Positions 33,441 through 40,951 of a stretch of 40,951 nt of DNA are shown piece by piece. Within the stretch, counting starts at the first letter, position 1. Every line of letters begins with the position of its first letter. Source of the DNA: Bacillota bacterium (GTDB lineage: Bacteria > Bacillota > Clostridia > Lachnospirales > Lachnospiraceae); the NCBI GenBank assembly GCA_023423045.1, contig JAFAGA010000030.1:1-40951 (forward strand), given 5' to 3'. Made by a program: the position numbers and the translations under genes. The notes below the pieces were generated by a model. That model did not search any database. It had not been told where the DNA came from and was given only the letters and a program-made list of their open reading frames with translations.

Positions 33441-34199
33441 CTAGCGATATCCCAATGCAGCAAGATTTTGATAGCTCTTCCTCAGGCACTCAAAGGGACT
33501 CTCCTGGCAGGTATCCTGCTCTACCAGCAGATACTCGCAGCAGGTATCCTTTAAAGTTTCAAGAATCTTTGCAAAATTCATATTTCCTTCCAGCACCGGC
33601 GCCATAACAGACTGATGGCGGAGCATCGCCATATCCTTCAGATGAATGCAGGGAATGCGGTTACTAAAACGCTCTACCCATTGGCATACATCTCCTCCTG
33701 CTGCCTGAATCCAATAAGTATCCAGAGTAAAGCCCATCTCATCGGAAGCGAAACCCTCCGCCAGATAATCCATATAATATTTTCCCTGCACCTTTTCAAA
33801 CTCAAAATCGTGATTGTGATACATGAAGAGCATACCAGCCTCCCGGATCTTTCTCGCCGCCTCCAGATAATCCTCTGAAAAATGGGAAATCCATTCCTGG
33901 CTCCGGTACTTCTCCGGCATACTGCCAAGACCAATGTAGTTACAGCCCATCATTTTATGCTCCTCGATCAGCTGCTCCGTATCATTCAGAATCCGATTTG
34001 CATCGCTGTGGGTCAGGACAATCTTCAGATTATGCCTGTCACACAGGGCCTTTACTGCTGCGGGCCTGATCGATGGACCAATTCCTGATACCTGCACTGT
34101 GGTATAACCTATTTTTGCAATCTCTCCTAAGGTAAAATCCAGATCCTTCTCTGTCTGGGTATATGCACGGACGGTATAGAGCTGAGCACCTAAAATCAT
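33441..34199 (-). CDS. Sugar phosphate isomerase/epimerase (xylose-isomerase-like TIM barrel)
   Basis: 252 residues, AP_endonuc_2 fold. Landmarks are LGAQLYTVR at the start, IGYTTVQVSG, the metal-site segments MFMYHNHDFEFE and LDTYWIQAAGG, and IHLKDM; the final Glu is in LLVEQDTC. Proteins of this kind catalyse inosose/keto-sugar epimerisation or dehydration with a divalent metal. The start at 34199 has AAGGAG eight bases upstream. It leads an operon with two Gfo/Idh dehydrogenases, a common arrangement for inositol- or keto-glycoside-type catabolism. No transporter gene is in the operon. Confidence 0.88.
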   Translation of the reverse strand: MILGAQLYTVRAYTQTEKDLDFTLGEIAKIGYTTVQVSGIGPSIRPAAVKALCDRHNLKIVLTHSDANRILNDTEQLIEEHKMMGCNYIGLGSMPEKYRSQEWISHFSEDYLEAARKIREAGMLFMYHNHDFEFEKVQGKYYMDYLAEGFASDEMGFTLDTYWIQAAGGDVCQWVERFSNRIPCIHLKDMAMLRHQSVMAPVLEGNMNFAKILETLKDTCCEYLLVEQDTCQESPFECLRKSYQNLAALGYR

Positions 34200-34285
34200 A
34201 TTATTCTCTCCTTTTACCATTGCTTGTTTTCTTCTATTATAGTAATTTCAGGACAAAACTGCCATTGCAAATGCCTGTAGTTATA

Positions 34286-34331
34286 TTGCATATATCGCCC
34301 TTTTTCTATATAATGATATCAATATTGATAT
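34286..34331 (+). promoter_or_regulatory. araC-type gene promoter with downstream palindrome
   Basis: -35 TTGCAT (34286-34291) and -10 TATAAT (34309-34314) are 17 bp apart on the plus strand. A perfect 16-bp palindrome ATATCAATATTGATAT (34316-34331) covers the predicted start point. It lies between the AraC gene and the divergent sugar operon, so a bound protein could affect both. Confidence 0.55.
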
Positions 34332-34434
34332 TATCAAATAAATACAAAACAGCATCAGGAGATGACTGGTTCTTCCCCCCATAATCCACCAGTCATTCTC
34401 CCATGGTACCATACCCAAGAAAGGACGAACCAAC

Positions 34435-35268
34435 ATGGATTCCATATGCAGTATCATTACGGAGCAGCTTCAGTTCGGTTACAGCCTGAGTCAGGAAGCA
34501 AATCCCACCCACCAGCTCCATTATCATTCCATATATGAGATTTATTATTTTATAGAGGGTGACGTGGATTACCTTGTGGAGGGTAAGCTATACCACCCCA
34601 CTCCCCATAGTCTGATTTTGTTATCACCCCATGTATTTCACGGAGTTAAGGTGAATTCTGACCGGCCCTACCGGCGCTTCACCCTTCATTTCCATCCCGA
34701 TCTTCTGGACGCACAGCGGCGTGCCCTGCTGCTATCCGCTTTTCCCGGCCAGGAGAAGTACTCACGGAAGGAAGTATATTATGAAAACATCGGAAAAATA
34801 CAGCTGCACAACTTCTTTGAAGCCCTTCTCCTCCTGGAGACACAGCCTGAAACAATAATGCTGCAACTGCTGCCTTCCTATATCGAGGCTATCCTCGCAC
34901 AGCTGACCCTGCTCTGCCGCACCCACAGCCCGGCAGAGGTGGAGATGGCCGCGTCCCGCACGATTACCGAAATCATCTCCTACCTGAATGATAATCTGGC
35001 CGATGATATCACCCTGGACCAGCTGGCTCAGCATTTTTGCATCAGTAAACACTATTTAAACCGTGCCTTCAAAAAGGCTGCCGGTACGACGGTATTTGAT
35101 TATCTGATCCATAAGAGGGTAATCCATGCCCGACAGCTTATCATCAATGGAGCCACCGCATCGGAAGCGGCCCTGCTGTCCGGCTTCCGGGATTATTCCG
35201 TATTCTACCGGGCATACCGCAAACACATCGGGCATAGCCCTATTGAGGACCGCAGTCTTACACGTTAA
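34435..35268 (+). CDS. AraC-family transcriptional regulator
   Basis: 277 residues. An N-terminal cupin-like sensing domain (HYHSIYEIYYFIEGD and LILLSPHVFHGVK) is followed by two C-terminal HTH motifs: ITLDQLAQHFCISKHYLNRAFKK and ASEAALLSGFRDYSVFYRAYRKHIG. It is divergent from the Gfo/Idh-epimerase operon and presumably controls it in response to the sugar substrate. AAAGGA lies nine bases before the ATG. Confidence 0.9.
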   Translation: MDSICSIITEQLQFGYSLSQEANPTHQLHYHSIYEIYYFIEGDVDYLVEGKLYHPTPHSLILLSPHVFHGVKVNSDRPYRRFTLHFHPDLLDAQRRALLLSAFPGQEKYSRKEVYYENIGKIQLHNFFEALLLLETQPETIMLQLLPSYIEAILAQLTLLCRTHSPAEVEMAASRTITEIISYLNDNLADDITLDQLAQHFCISKHYLNRAFKKAAGTTVFDYLIHKRVIHARQLIINGATASEAALLSGFRDYSVFYRAYRKHIGHSPIEDRSLTR

Positions 35269-35420
35269 TTTTGAAGTATCTCCCGCTGTTTATTTTTCGA
35301 ACATATGTTTGACCTTTGTCTTATAGCATGTTATAATTACCGAAACGAATTGAATTTAGAGAACCGTATTTTCAGGAGCACTCTACGAGAACACTCCATC
35401 AGCAGAAAGGGGCACATCAT

Positions 35421-36668
35421 ATGGTTAATATTCTTCACAACGATTCCTTATCTCTGTCCGATAAGCTCCTTCAGATGCAGGAAGATACCAGATATGATGT
35501 CGCGGACCCGCAAGTCAGCTATGGCTCGGCATCTGAAGAAGAAAGCCTTCCGGATCCCTCCCTGTTTGCCGATATTCATGCAAGGCCTAATCCTCCCACC
35601 GTTCCCAAAGTCTTTCTCTCCAACCAGTGCAGCTTTAACTGTGCTTACTGCGGGTGTCGCGCCAGCCGGGAGAATACAAAGCGCTATTGCAACACACCAA
35701 GAGAATTGGCAGAAATAGCCCTTACCCAGGCCAGGCAGGGCGGACACGGAATTTTTCTTACCTCCGCCATCTACCGCAATGCTAATTACACACAGGAGAT
35801 AATAATTGAAACCCTTCGGGTATTGCGCAAGGAGCTGTTCTATGATGGGTATATCCATGCAAAGGTCATGCCCGGAACAGATCCCCTGCTTATCGCTAAG
35901 ACAGGCCGGTTTGCCAACCGCCTCAGCGTAAATATTGAGGTTGCCCAGAATGCCGGCTATGAAATGGTTGCCAAGCAAAAGAACAAGGAGAATATCCTTA
36001 TTCCCATGCAGCAGATCAGCAATCTTGTCCGGGATGCCAGACAATACCGAAGCCGAAGCGGCCCTCTCCTGGCCAAATCACAGACCACACAGCTGATGGC
36101 CGGAAGCACGGGAGAATCCGACCGCACGATCCTGCGGCTGACAAAGGCTCTGTATCATAAGTACGGCTTAAGCCGTGTCTATTACACTGCCTTTCATTAC
36201 CTGGACCGGGCGAAGGGTTATGATGACCTTCCCTTTACTCAGGTCCCTGTCTGGCGGGTGAAGAGATTGTATCAGGCCGATCGCCTGCTCCAGCTCTATG
36301 ACTTTTCCCCTGATGATATCGCCCCGGAGCAGACTCCCGATTTGAATGAAAGACTGGATCCGAAGATGAGCTGGGCCCTGCGCAATCTTCATCTCTTTCC
36401 CATTGAAGTGAATACCGCCGACTACGAACAGCTGCTTCGGATTCCGGGAATTGGGCTCACTTATGCACAAAAAATCATACGAGCCCGTAGATACGGTAAG
36501 GTCACCCACCAGACACTCCGCAAAATAGGGGTTTCTCTAAAGAAAAGCAATTATTTCATTACCTGCGGCGGGAAATACGAAGGAGGCGGGCTGCTGTCCC
36601 ATCCTGAGCTGTTGACCCAGCTTTTCTCAGAAGCTCCGGATAATGAAATCCTTCCCTTTCCGAAATAA
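35421..36668 (+). CDS. Radical SAM protein, putative DNA modification/repair type
   Basis: 415 residues. The iron-sulfur motif is C-x3-C-x2-C (CSFNCAYC, near residue 72), and the C-terminus carries a helix-hairpin-helix segment (IPGIGLTYAQKIIRARRYG, near 345) for DNA or RNA contact. This domain pair matches the family named for its link with a uracil-DNA-glycosylase-like partner (TIGR03916 as I recall it). The partner gene, usually adjacent, is not in this window: upstream is the AraC gene and downstream a MITE-like element and a small membrane protein. GAAAGGGG lies eight bases before the ATG. The reaction is unknown. Confidence 0.88.
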   Translation: MVNILHNDSLSLSDKLLQMQEDTRYDVADPQVSYGSASEEESLPDPSLFADIHARPNPPTVPKVFLSNQCSFNCAYCGCRASRENTKRYCNTPRELAEIALTQARQGGHGIFLTSAIYRNANYTQEIIIETLRVLRKELFYDGYIHAKVMPGTDPLLIAKTGRFANRLSVNIEVAQNAGYEMVAKQKNKENILIPMQQISNLVRDARQYRSRSGPLLAKSQTTQLMAGSTGESDRTILRLTKALYHKYGLSRVYYTAFHYLDRAKGYDDLPFTQVPVWRVKRLYQADRLLQLYDFSPDDIAPEQTPDLNERLDPKMSWALRNLHLFPIEVNTADYEQLLRIPGIGLTYAQKIIRARRYGKVTHQTLRKIGVSLKKSNYFITCGGKYEGGGLLSHPELLTQLFSEAPDNEILPFPK

Positions 36669-36700
36669 TGCTTCCCCCAAATATATCCCTCCCAAGCCAA

Positions 36701-36762
36701 GTTACAGTTTAGAGGGCAACCGGGCGGAGGATATGATGCCCAGTCGCCCTCTAAACTGTAAC
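36701..36762. mobile_element. 62-bp MITE-like hairpin element flanked by an 8-bp direct repeat
   Basis: The ends are perfect 17-bp inverted repeats: GTTACAGTTTAGAGGGC (36701-36717) and GCCCTCTAAACTGTAAC (36746-36762), extended inward by a further imperfect GACTGGGC/AACCGGGC match. CAAGCCAA occurs immediately outside both ends (36693-36700 and 36763-36770), as a target-site duplication. There is no coding capacity. The outer end GTTACaGTT resembles the GTTACtGTT end of the element at 16543. A non-mobile hairpin is the alternative, but it would not explain the flanking repeats. Confidence 0.65.
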
Positions 36763-36930
36763 CAAGCCAATCTTCACACATTGGAGAAAAATCAATTTCT
36801 TGCTTTTTCCTTCGGAACCCGATATAATGAATGCGTAGTTCAACACATTCGTTAGCAGGCTTGTTTGCCTGCATGCATTAATAACAAAGAGAATAGGAAC
36901 ACTGTTTTGTTAATGAGAAAGGATTCTGCC

Positions 36931-37170
36931 ATGAAGAAGGCTAAGCGCATCGCCGCTCTTATAGGAGTAATACTTATGGCTTCATTGGTACTACTCACTG
37001 TTATCTCCGCTTTTGTAGCAACTGAGTATTCTTATGGCCTTTTTATGGCCAGCATATTCAGTACCATTGTCATTCCTATCATGATCCAGATGTATATCAT
37101 GATATACCGGATGGTCCATAAGAAGAAGCAGACGGAAGAGGAGCAAATTGATAAGGAAGCAGAAAAATAA
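36931..37170 (+). CDS. Small membrane protein, two helices
   Basis: 79 residues; not a recognised family. Start ATG at 36931 with AAAGGA nine bases upstream; upstream in-frame starts lack a site. A basic N-terminus (KKAKR) is followed by hydrophobic segments at about 8-28 and 36-56, then a charged tail (HKKKQTEEEQ). It is convergent with rarA across a shared terminator. Confidence 0.65.
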   Translation: MKKAKRIAALIGVILMASLVLLTVISAFVATEYSYGLFMASIFSTIVIPIMIQMYIMIYRMVHKKKQTEEEQIDKEAEK

Positions 37171-37294
37171 CTCTAAATGTCGCTTCCCTATAGTTTATAG
37201 CAGTTTCAAGTTTAACCATTTGCCGAATAAGGCGGCTAAAAGATAGGGCAACTGCCAAGATAGTTTCAAATATAAGACAATTCTGGAATAAAAC

Positions 37295-37330
37295 AGCTCC
37301 CGTAAAGGGTATACTCCCCTTACCGGAGCT
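37295..37330. terminator. Bidirectional terminator between the small membrane protein and rarA
   Basis: AGCTCCcGTAAaGGG (37295-37309) pairs with CCCcTTACcGGAGCT (37316-37330). A short T-run follows on each strand (TTTCATT on plus, GTTTTATT on minus). The genes converge here. Confidence 0.65.
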
Positions 37331-37395
37331 TTCATTATCTCTGCCTTATTCCTGTCCTTTTCTTATTTTACTGTTATTTTACTGCCATTCTATTT

Positions 37396-38730
37396 CTATC
37401 TTTCCTTCCCCTTTTCCCCTTTTATTTTCCTGAAATACTCCTGTATCTGTACCTCGTAGCCATTATCCGAGGGGACATAGAACACTCGGTCCTTTATTTC
37501 ATCCGGAAGGTACTGCTGCTTTACATAATGATTTTCATAATCATGGGCATAACGATATCCCAGACCGCGTCCCAGCCCGGCAGCCCCTTTATAATGGGAA
37601 TCCATAAGATAGGCCGGAATTGACGCTGTTTTCTCACTCTCAACGACATGAGTCGCAGCATCAATGGCACAGATTGCCGAATTACTCTTAGGTGCACATG
37701 CCACATAGGTGGCAGCTTGGGCCAATACAATCCTTGCCTCGGGCATGCCTAGCCGCTCTACCGCAAGAGCAGCCGAAGTGGCCACCACAAGGGCATTGGG
37801 GTCCGCATTAGACACATCCTCCGCAGCACAGATCATAATCCTTCGGGCAATAAAGGCCACCTCTTCACCGGCATACAGCATTCTGGCCAGATAGTAAACT
37901 GCGGCATCCGGGTCGGAACCGCGCATGCTCTTGATGAAGGCAGAGATGGTATCATAATGATTGTCCCCTCCCTTATCGTACTTCAATACCCGCTTCTGAA
38001 TACATTCGGAAGCAACAGAGAGGGTTATGTGTATCTTTCCGTCTTCGGAGCGTTCGGTGGTTAAAATGCCAATTTCAATGGCATTCAGAGCCGCCCTCGC
38101 ATCTCCGTTCGCCACATCTGCAAGAAAATCCAAGGCATCCTCATCCATAACGGCACCATATGCGCCCATGCCCTTCTCCGTATCCGTCACAGCTCTGACC
38201 AGCAATTTTTTAATATCCTCTTTCTCCAGGGGCTTTAGCTCGAAGATAATCGAGCGGGAGATCAAGGCGGAATTCACTTCAAAATAAGGATTTTCCGTCG
38301 TCGCTCCGATGAGAATAACCGTACCGTCCTCGACAAAGGGCAGCAGGTAATCCTGCTGTCCCTTATTAAAGCGATGAATCTCATCAATAAACAAAATTGT
38401 CCGCTTACCATATCTTCCAAGATTGTTCTTTGCCTCCTCTATCACGGCCTCCATATCCTTCTTGCCTGCGGATGTGGCATTAATCTGGGTAAACAGGGAG
38501 CTGGTGGTATTGGCAATCACCTTTGCCAGGGTTGTTTTGCCTGTTCCCGGAGGTCCATAAAATAGAATAGAACTGATTTTATCCGCCTTAATCGCCCGGT
38601 ACAGCAGCTTATCCTTTCCGATAATATGGCCCTGGCCAACCACCTCCTCCAGCGTTGCCGGACGAAGTCTGGAGGCAAGAGGTGACTCCTTCTTCATCGT
38701 ATTATCTCTCATATAATCAAATAAATCCAT
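37396..38730 (-). CDS. rarA: Replication-associated recombination protein A (AAA+ ATPase)
   Basis: 444 residues, the usual length. Walker A GPPGTGKTTL near residue 50, Walker B ILFIDEIHRFNKGQQD, sensor 1 GATTENPYFEVNSALISR and the C-terminal MgsA/RarA tetramerisation region (GLGYRYAHDYENH, QYLPDE). RarA (MgsA/Mgs1) works at stalled replication forks with SSB and RecA. The start at 38730 follows GGAGGG five bases upstream. It appears monocistronic. Confidence 0.96.
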   Translation of the reverse strand: MDLFDYMRDNTMKKESPLASRLRPATLEEVVGQGHIIGKDKLLYRAIKADKISSILFYGPPGTGKTTLAKVIANTTSSLFTQINATSAGKKDMEAVIEEAKNNLGRYGKRTILFIDEIHRFNKGQQDYLLPFVEDGTVILIGATTENPYFEVNSALISRSIIFELKPLEKEDIKKLLVRAVTDTEKGMGAYGAVMDEDALDFLADVANGDARAALNAIEIGILTTERSEDGKIHITLSVASECIQKRVLKYDKGGDNHYDTISAFIKSMRGSDPDAAVYYLARMLYAGEEVAFIARRIMICAAEDVSNADPNALVVATSAALAVERLGMPEARIVLAQAATYVACAPKSNSAICAIDAATHVVESEKTASIPAYLMDSHYKGAAGLGRGLGYRYAHDYENHYVKQQYLPDEIKDRVFYVPSDNGYEVQIQEYFRKIKGEKGKER

Positions 38731-38906
38731 ACTTCCCTCCATTCCTGCACATAGATATGCGCATCCTAAATTTGTGCGAAACTTCCTTCAAAATCCTCCC
38801 CAAGGACATCAAATGGCCTCTCTGTGTTATGGAAGTCCATTTTTGACTTGTAAATTTCAAAAGAATATGCATAATAGTAAGGTAGAAAACAGTAAAAGGA
38901 GAATTT

Positions 38907-39092
38907 ATGAAAATACCCAAGGATCCCTATATACTGCTGAGCTATATCAACACCAAGCTTAGAGATGAATTTCATAGCCTGGAGGACTTATGCCAAAGCC
39001 TGGATATCGACCGAACAGAATTGGAAGCTGTTCTGGGGGGAATTAATTACGCCTATGTCCGGGATTTGAACCGCTTTGGCTCCGTCAATTAA
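38907..39092 (+). CDS. DUF4250 family protein
   Basis: 61 residues beginning MKIPKDPYILLSYINTKLRD, the family's recognisable opening, then a helical LEDLCQSLDIDRTEL segment resembling a HTH and ending YVRDLNRFG. Function unknown; widespread in clostridia. AAAAGGAGA lies five bases before the ATG. Its last eight bases overlap the convergent VanZ-like gene. Confidence 0.85.
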   Translation: MKIPKDPYILLSYINTKLRDEFHSLEDLCQSLDIDRTELEAVLGGINYAYVRDLNRFGSVN

Positions 39093-39570
39093 TTTTTTTG
39101 GCACCCCATCGCCTTCCAACAATCGAAAGGAATAAGGCAAAGAAGAGGACACCCGCCACAGCACCGCAGCTATCCAGTATCACATCGCTAAGCTGACCAC
39201 TTCTTCCCGGAACGAAGACCTGGTGCAATTCGTCCGTTGCTGCATAAAGAGCAGTAATCAGAATCGGCACCCCCAGCCTCCAGCCCTTCCCTTCCTTCCA
39301 AAGGGTAAAATGAAGAGCAACAGCTGCTGCCAGTACCGCATATTCCACAAAATGCGCTGTTTTACGAACAATATGATCGACCTGATCCAGGGCATCGGCT
39401 CTCTTGGCCTCTTCTATTTGCGTATCCGTAGCCTCTTCGTATATTTTAACTATCCTTTGCGATATTGCCAGACTGCTTTCACCCGATACTGCCGCCGGTT
39501 TTGAGGAAAAGTAGAAAATAATTCCCATCATAATCACTGCCGGCAGCCAAGATAAATATTTTATTTTCAT
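39085..39570 (-). CDS. VanZ-like family membrane protein
   Basis: 161 residues with four membrane helices. Family marks are IIFYFSSKPA near residue 22, VRKTAHFVEYAVLAA near 80, ATDELHQVFVPGRSGQLSDVILDSCGA near 115-140. VanZ relatives are linked to teicoplanin resistance in enterococci, but most genomic copies have no known resistance role. ATG at 39570 with GGAGG four bases upstream; the GTG two codons earlier is inside that site. It is convergent with and overlaps DUF4250. Confidence 0.9.
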   Translation of the reverse strand: MKIKYLSWLPAVIMMGIIFYFSSKPAAVSGESSLAISQRIVKIYEEATDTQIEEAKRADALDQVDHIVRKTAHFVEYAVLAAAVALHFTLWKEGKGWRLGVPILITALYAATDELHQVFVPGRSGQLSDVILDSCGAVAGVLFFALFLSIVGRRWGAKKIN

Positions 39571-39727
39571 GTACACCTCCGGGACTGAGCCTGTTTATTC
39601 CTCAGCCCATTTCATGATACCATAATTAATTGTTAAATATCAATATGATAGAAGTAAAAACCATGTTCCTGTCTTCGGAAGGAAAAACGATAAATGCAAG
39701 AAAGTACAATCGAAAGAAAGGGAAGAA

Positions 39728-40393
39728 ATGATGAAAGAAGTCTTTAAAACTATTTATGAAGGTGGTTACGGCGAATTCGTGATGAAAAAATCCCGCTTCC
39801 TTGCCACCGTATGCCCGGCCGAAACAGAGGAGGAGGCTCTGGGCATCATTGAAGGCCTGAAGAAAAAATACTGGGACGCAAGCCATAATTGCTCCGCCTA
39901 TATCATCGGAACCGACCAGCCCCTGATGCGCTGCTCTGACGACGGAGAACCCAGCAAAACTGCCGGAAGACCGATACTGGACATTTTGCTGGCTTGGGAA
40001 CTTACAAATTTGGTTGTAGTCGTTACAAGATATTTCGGAGGAACCCTATTGGGTACCGGCGGCCTGGTGAAAGCTTATCAGTCGGCTGCACTTGAAGGTC
40101 TGAAAAATAGCAGGATTATAACAAAAGAACTCGGCATCCGACTCCAGCTGCAGACCGATTATAACCTCATCGGAAAGCTTCAGTATTATATGAGCCAGGA
40201 GCAGCTCACGCTGCTGTCCAGCGAATATGCCGATACGGTTTCTCTCCAGCTGCTGGTCCCGCCCAGTAAGCATTCCGCTTTTATGAAAAAGGTCTCCGAG
40301 CTTACCAATGGCCTGGCTGCTCCGGTAGAATTAGATAAGGTGTACTTCACCGTACTTGACGGTAAAATACACCTTTTTGATCTCTTCCTATAA
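39728..40393 (+). CDS. YigZ/IMPACT family protein
   Basis: 221 residues. The N-terminal UPF0029 domain has the hallmark KKSRFLA, HNCSAYIIG, SDDGEPSKTAGRPIL and VVVVTRYFGGTLLGTGGLVKAY; the C-terminal DUF1949-type domain follows from about residue 140. The family is thought to interact with translation factors or ribosomes; the precise role is unclear. GGGAAG precedes the ATG. It overlaps the convergent DUF6514 gene by six bases. Confidence 0.93.
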   Translation: MMKEVFKTIYEGGYGEFVMKKSRFLATVCPAETEEEALGIIEGLKKKYWDASHNCSAYIIGTDQPLMRCSDDGEPSKTAGRPILDILLAWELTNLVVVVTRYFGGTLLGTGGLVKAYQSAALEGLKNSRIITKELGIRLQLQTDYNLIGKLQYYMSQEQLTLLSSEYADTVSLQLLVPPSKHSAFMKKVSELTNGLAAPVELDKVYFTVLDGKIHLFDLFL

Positions 40394-40678
40394 TTCCTGG
40401 GTTACTAATTCATCCACTATTTCAATCATCGAGATCGGTGTGACCTCAAATCGATATAACTTCTCCAAAATGGATATCACACTGTCCTTTGAAGAAGAAA
40501 TACCAGCCACCTCATCCATCTCAACTGCATCCCCCAGATACTTTGAGATCCTGACCCCATAATAAGGGGTCGCATGGTCCGCTTCCAAAAAGCTCTCCAT
40601 CAGGCAGTAATCAAGTTGCATGCTTCGTTCATCTTCCAGAGCCACTTTGTTACTAAAAATAAGCTGTACCTGTTTCAT
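40388..40678 (-). CDS. DUF6514 family protein
   Basis: 96 residues. The pattern QLDYCLMES, then ATPYYGVRISKYLG and the helical tail KDSVISILEKLYRFEVTPISMIEIVDEL fits small clostridial DUF6514 proteins. Function unknown. GGGGGT lies about nine bases before the ATG, with a promoter upstream at 40729-40756. Confidence 0.75.
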   Translation of the reverse strand: MKQVQLIFSNKVALEDERSMQLDYCLMESFLEADHATPYYGVRISKYLGDAVEMDEVAGISSSKDSVISILEKLYRFEVTPISMIEIVDELVTQEL

Positions 40679-40728
40679 CTTACATTACCCCCACATTCAT
40701 TAAAATTAGAATTCAGCTGACAAATTTC

Positions 40729-40756
40729 ATTATACACAGTAAATTTACGTTTTCAA
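40729..40756 (-). promoter_or_regulatory. Promoter of the DUF6514 gene
   Basis: On the minus strand -35 TTGAAA (40756-40751) and -10 TATAAT (40734-40729) are 16 bp apart, giving a leader of about 45 bases. Confidence 0.6.
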
Positions 40757-40951
40757 AGCCGTATTTAGCGCACCGTTTTATCGTCTTCCTTATATTTCGA
40801 CACAACTTCACTTTTTGTGTAAACCGGGTCTTTGACACTTTAATAAAGAAAAAATCGCTGAAAGCCTTGAAATAGGCTTATTTTTTTGTCAAATTTGCCA
40901 CTTTATAGTAGCGCATTTTATCGCATTGTGTTATAATTAGGATGTTAGGAG
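40757..40951 (+). promoter_or_regulatory. Leader region of a plus-strand gene beyond the window edge
   Basis: No ORF. It contains an intrinsic terminator-like hairpin AAGCCT/AGGCTT followed by T7 (40862-40887, plus strand), a TATAAT at 40932-40937 and a ribosome-site-like TTAGGAG at the very end. A degenerate direct repeat is present: TAGCGCAccgTTTTATCG (40766-40783) and TAGCGCATTTTATCG (40909-40923). The hairpin either ends stray plus-strand transcription or acts as an attenuator for the next gene, which begins just outside the window. Confidence 0.4.

Noticed and set aside
35448..36509. Minus-strand frames inside the radical-SAM gene
   Set aside because: They are antisense frames without initiation signals; the plus frame has the Cys motif and HhH segment.

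Overview
The window looks like chromosome of a low/medium-GC Firmicute, most likely a Lachnospiraceae-type gut clostridium. This is inferred from gene content: DUF4250 and DUF6514 proteins, a clostridial peptide deformylase, the radical-SAM protein normally linked to a uracil-DNA glycosylase partner, Gly-rich AGGAGG ribosome binding sites, and many short intergenic hairpins. No rRNA, tRNA, CRISPR array or full insertion sequence was recognised. The left edge cuts a P-type ATPase gene. The right edge ends at the ribosome binding site of a gene outside the window.

Layout. 1-2.3 kb: metal efflux ATPase and its CsoR repressor, with three near-identical CsoR boxes. 2.4-5.0 kb: CPBP membrane protease, peptide deformylase overlapped by an XRE repressor, and a methyltransferase-like protein. 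5.3-6.0 kb: sfsA. 6.1-10.9 kb: a tightly overlapped response regulator / histidine kinase / ABC ATPase / FtsX permease operon of the antimicrobial-peptide sensing type. 11.1-13.4 kb: MFS exporter with an overlapping ArsR-type regulator. 13.7-15.7 kb: CPA2 cation/proton antiporter divergent from a Crp/Fnr regulator, with a palindrome placed as a class II activator site. 15.7-17.7 kb: secreted InlB-repeat protein, a MITE-like element and an FMN-dependent hydroxyacid-oxidase-like enzyme.

17.8-30.8 kb is the unusual region. Two paralogous transmembrane Ser/Thr kinases each carry a cytoplasmic kinase domain, one membrane segment and an external leucine-rich-repeat domain. A third paralogue is broken. 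Next to it lie a 200-bp array of palindromes and another decayed ORF. Upstream are a secreted protein of 1958 residues (Ig-like domains, a beta-rich domain, a Pro/Thr linker, long alpha-helical repeats and an acidic tail) and an XRE-type regulator. All are on the minus strand. I infer a surface sensing or adhesion island with receptor-like kinases; this arrangement is the best candidate for an undescribed system.

31-35.3 kb: sugar (probably inositol- or keto-sugar-type) catabolic operon of two Gfo/Idh/MocA dehydrogenases and a TIM-barrel epimerase, divergent from an AraC regulator. 35.4-40.7 kb: housekeeping genes (radical-SAM DNA modification/repair protein, small membrane protein, rarA, DUF4250, VanZ-like, YigZ/IMPACT, DUF6514), with a 62-bp MITE-like element flanked by an 8-bp duplication.
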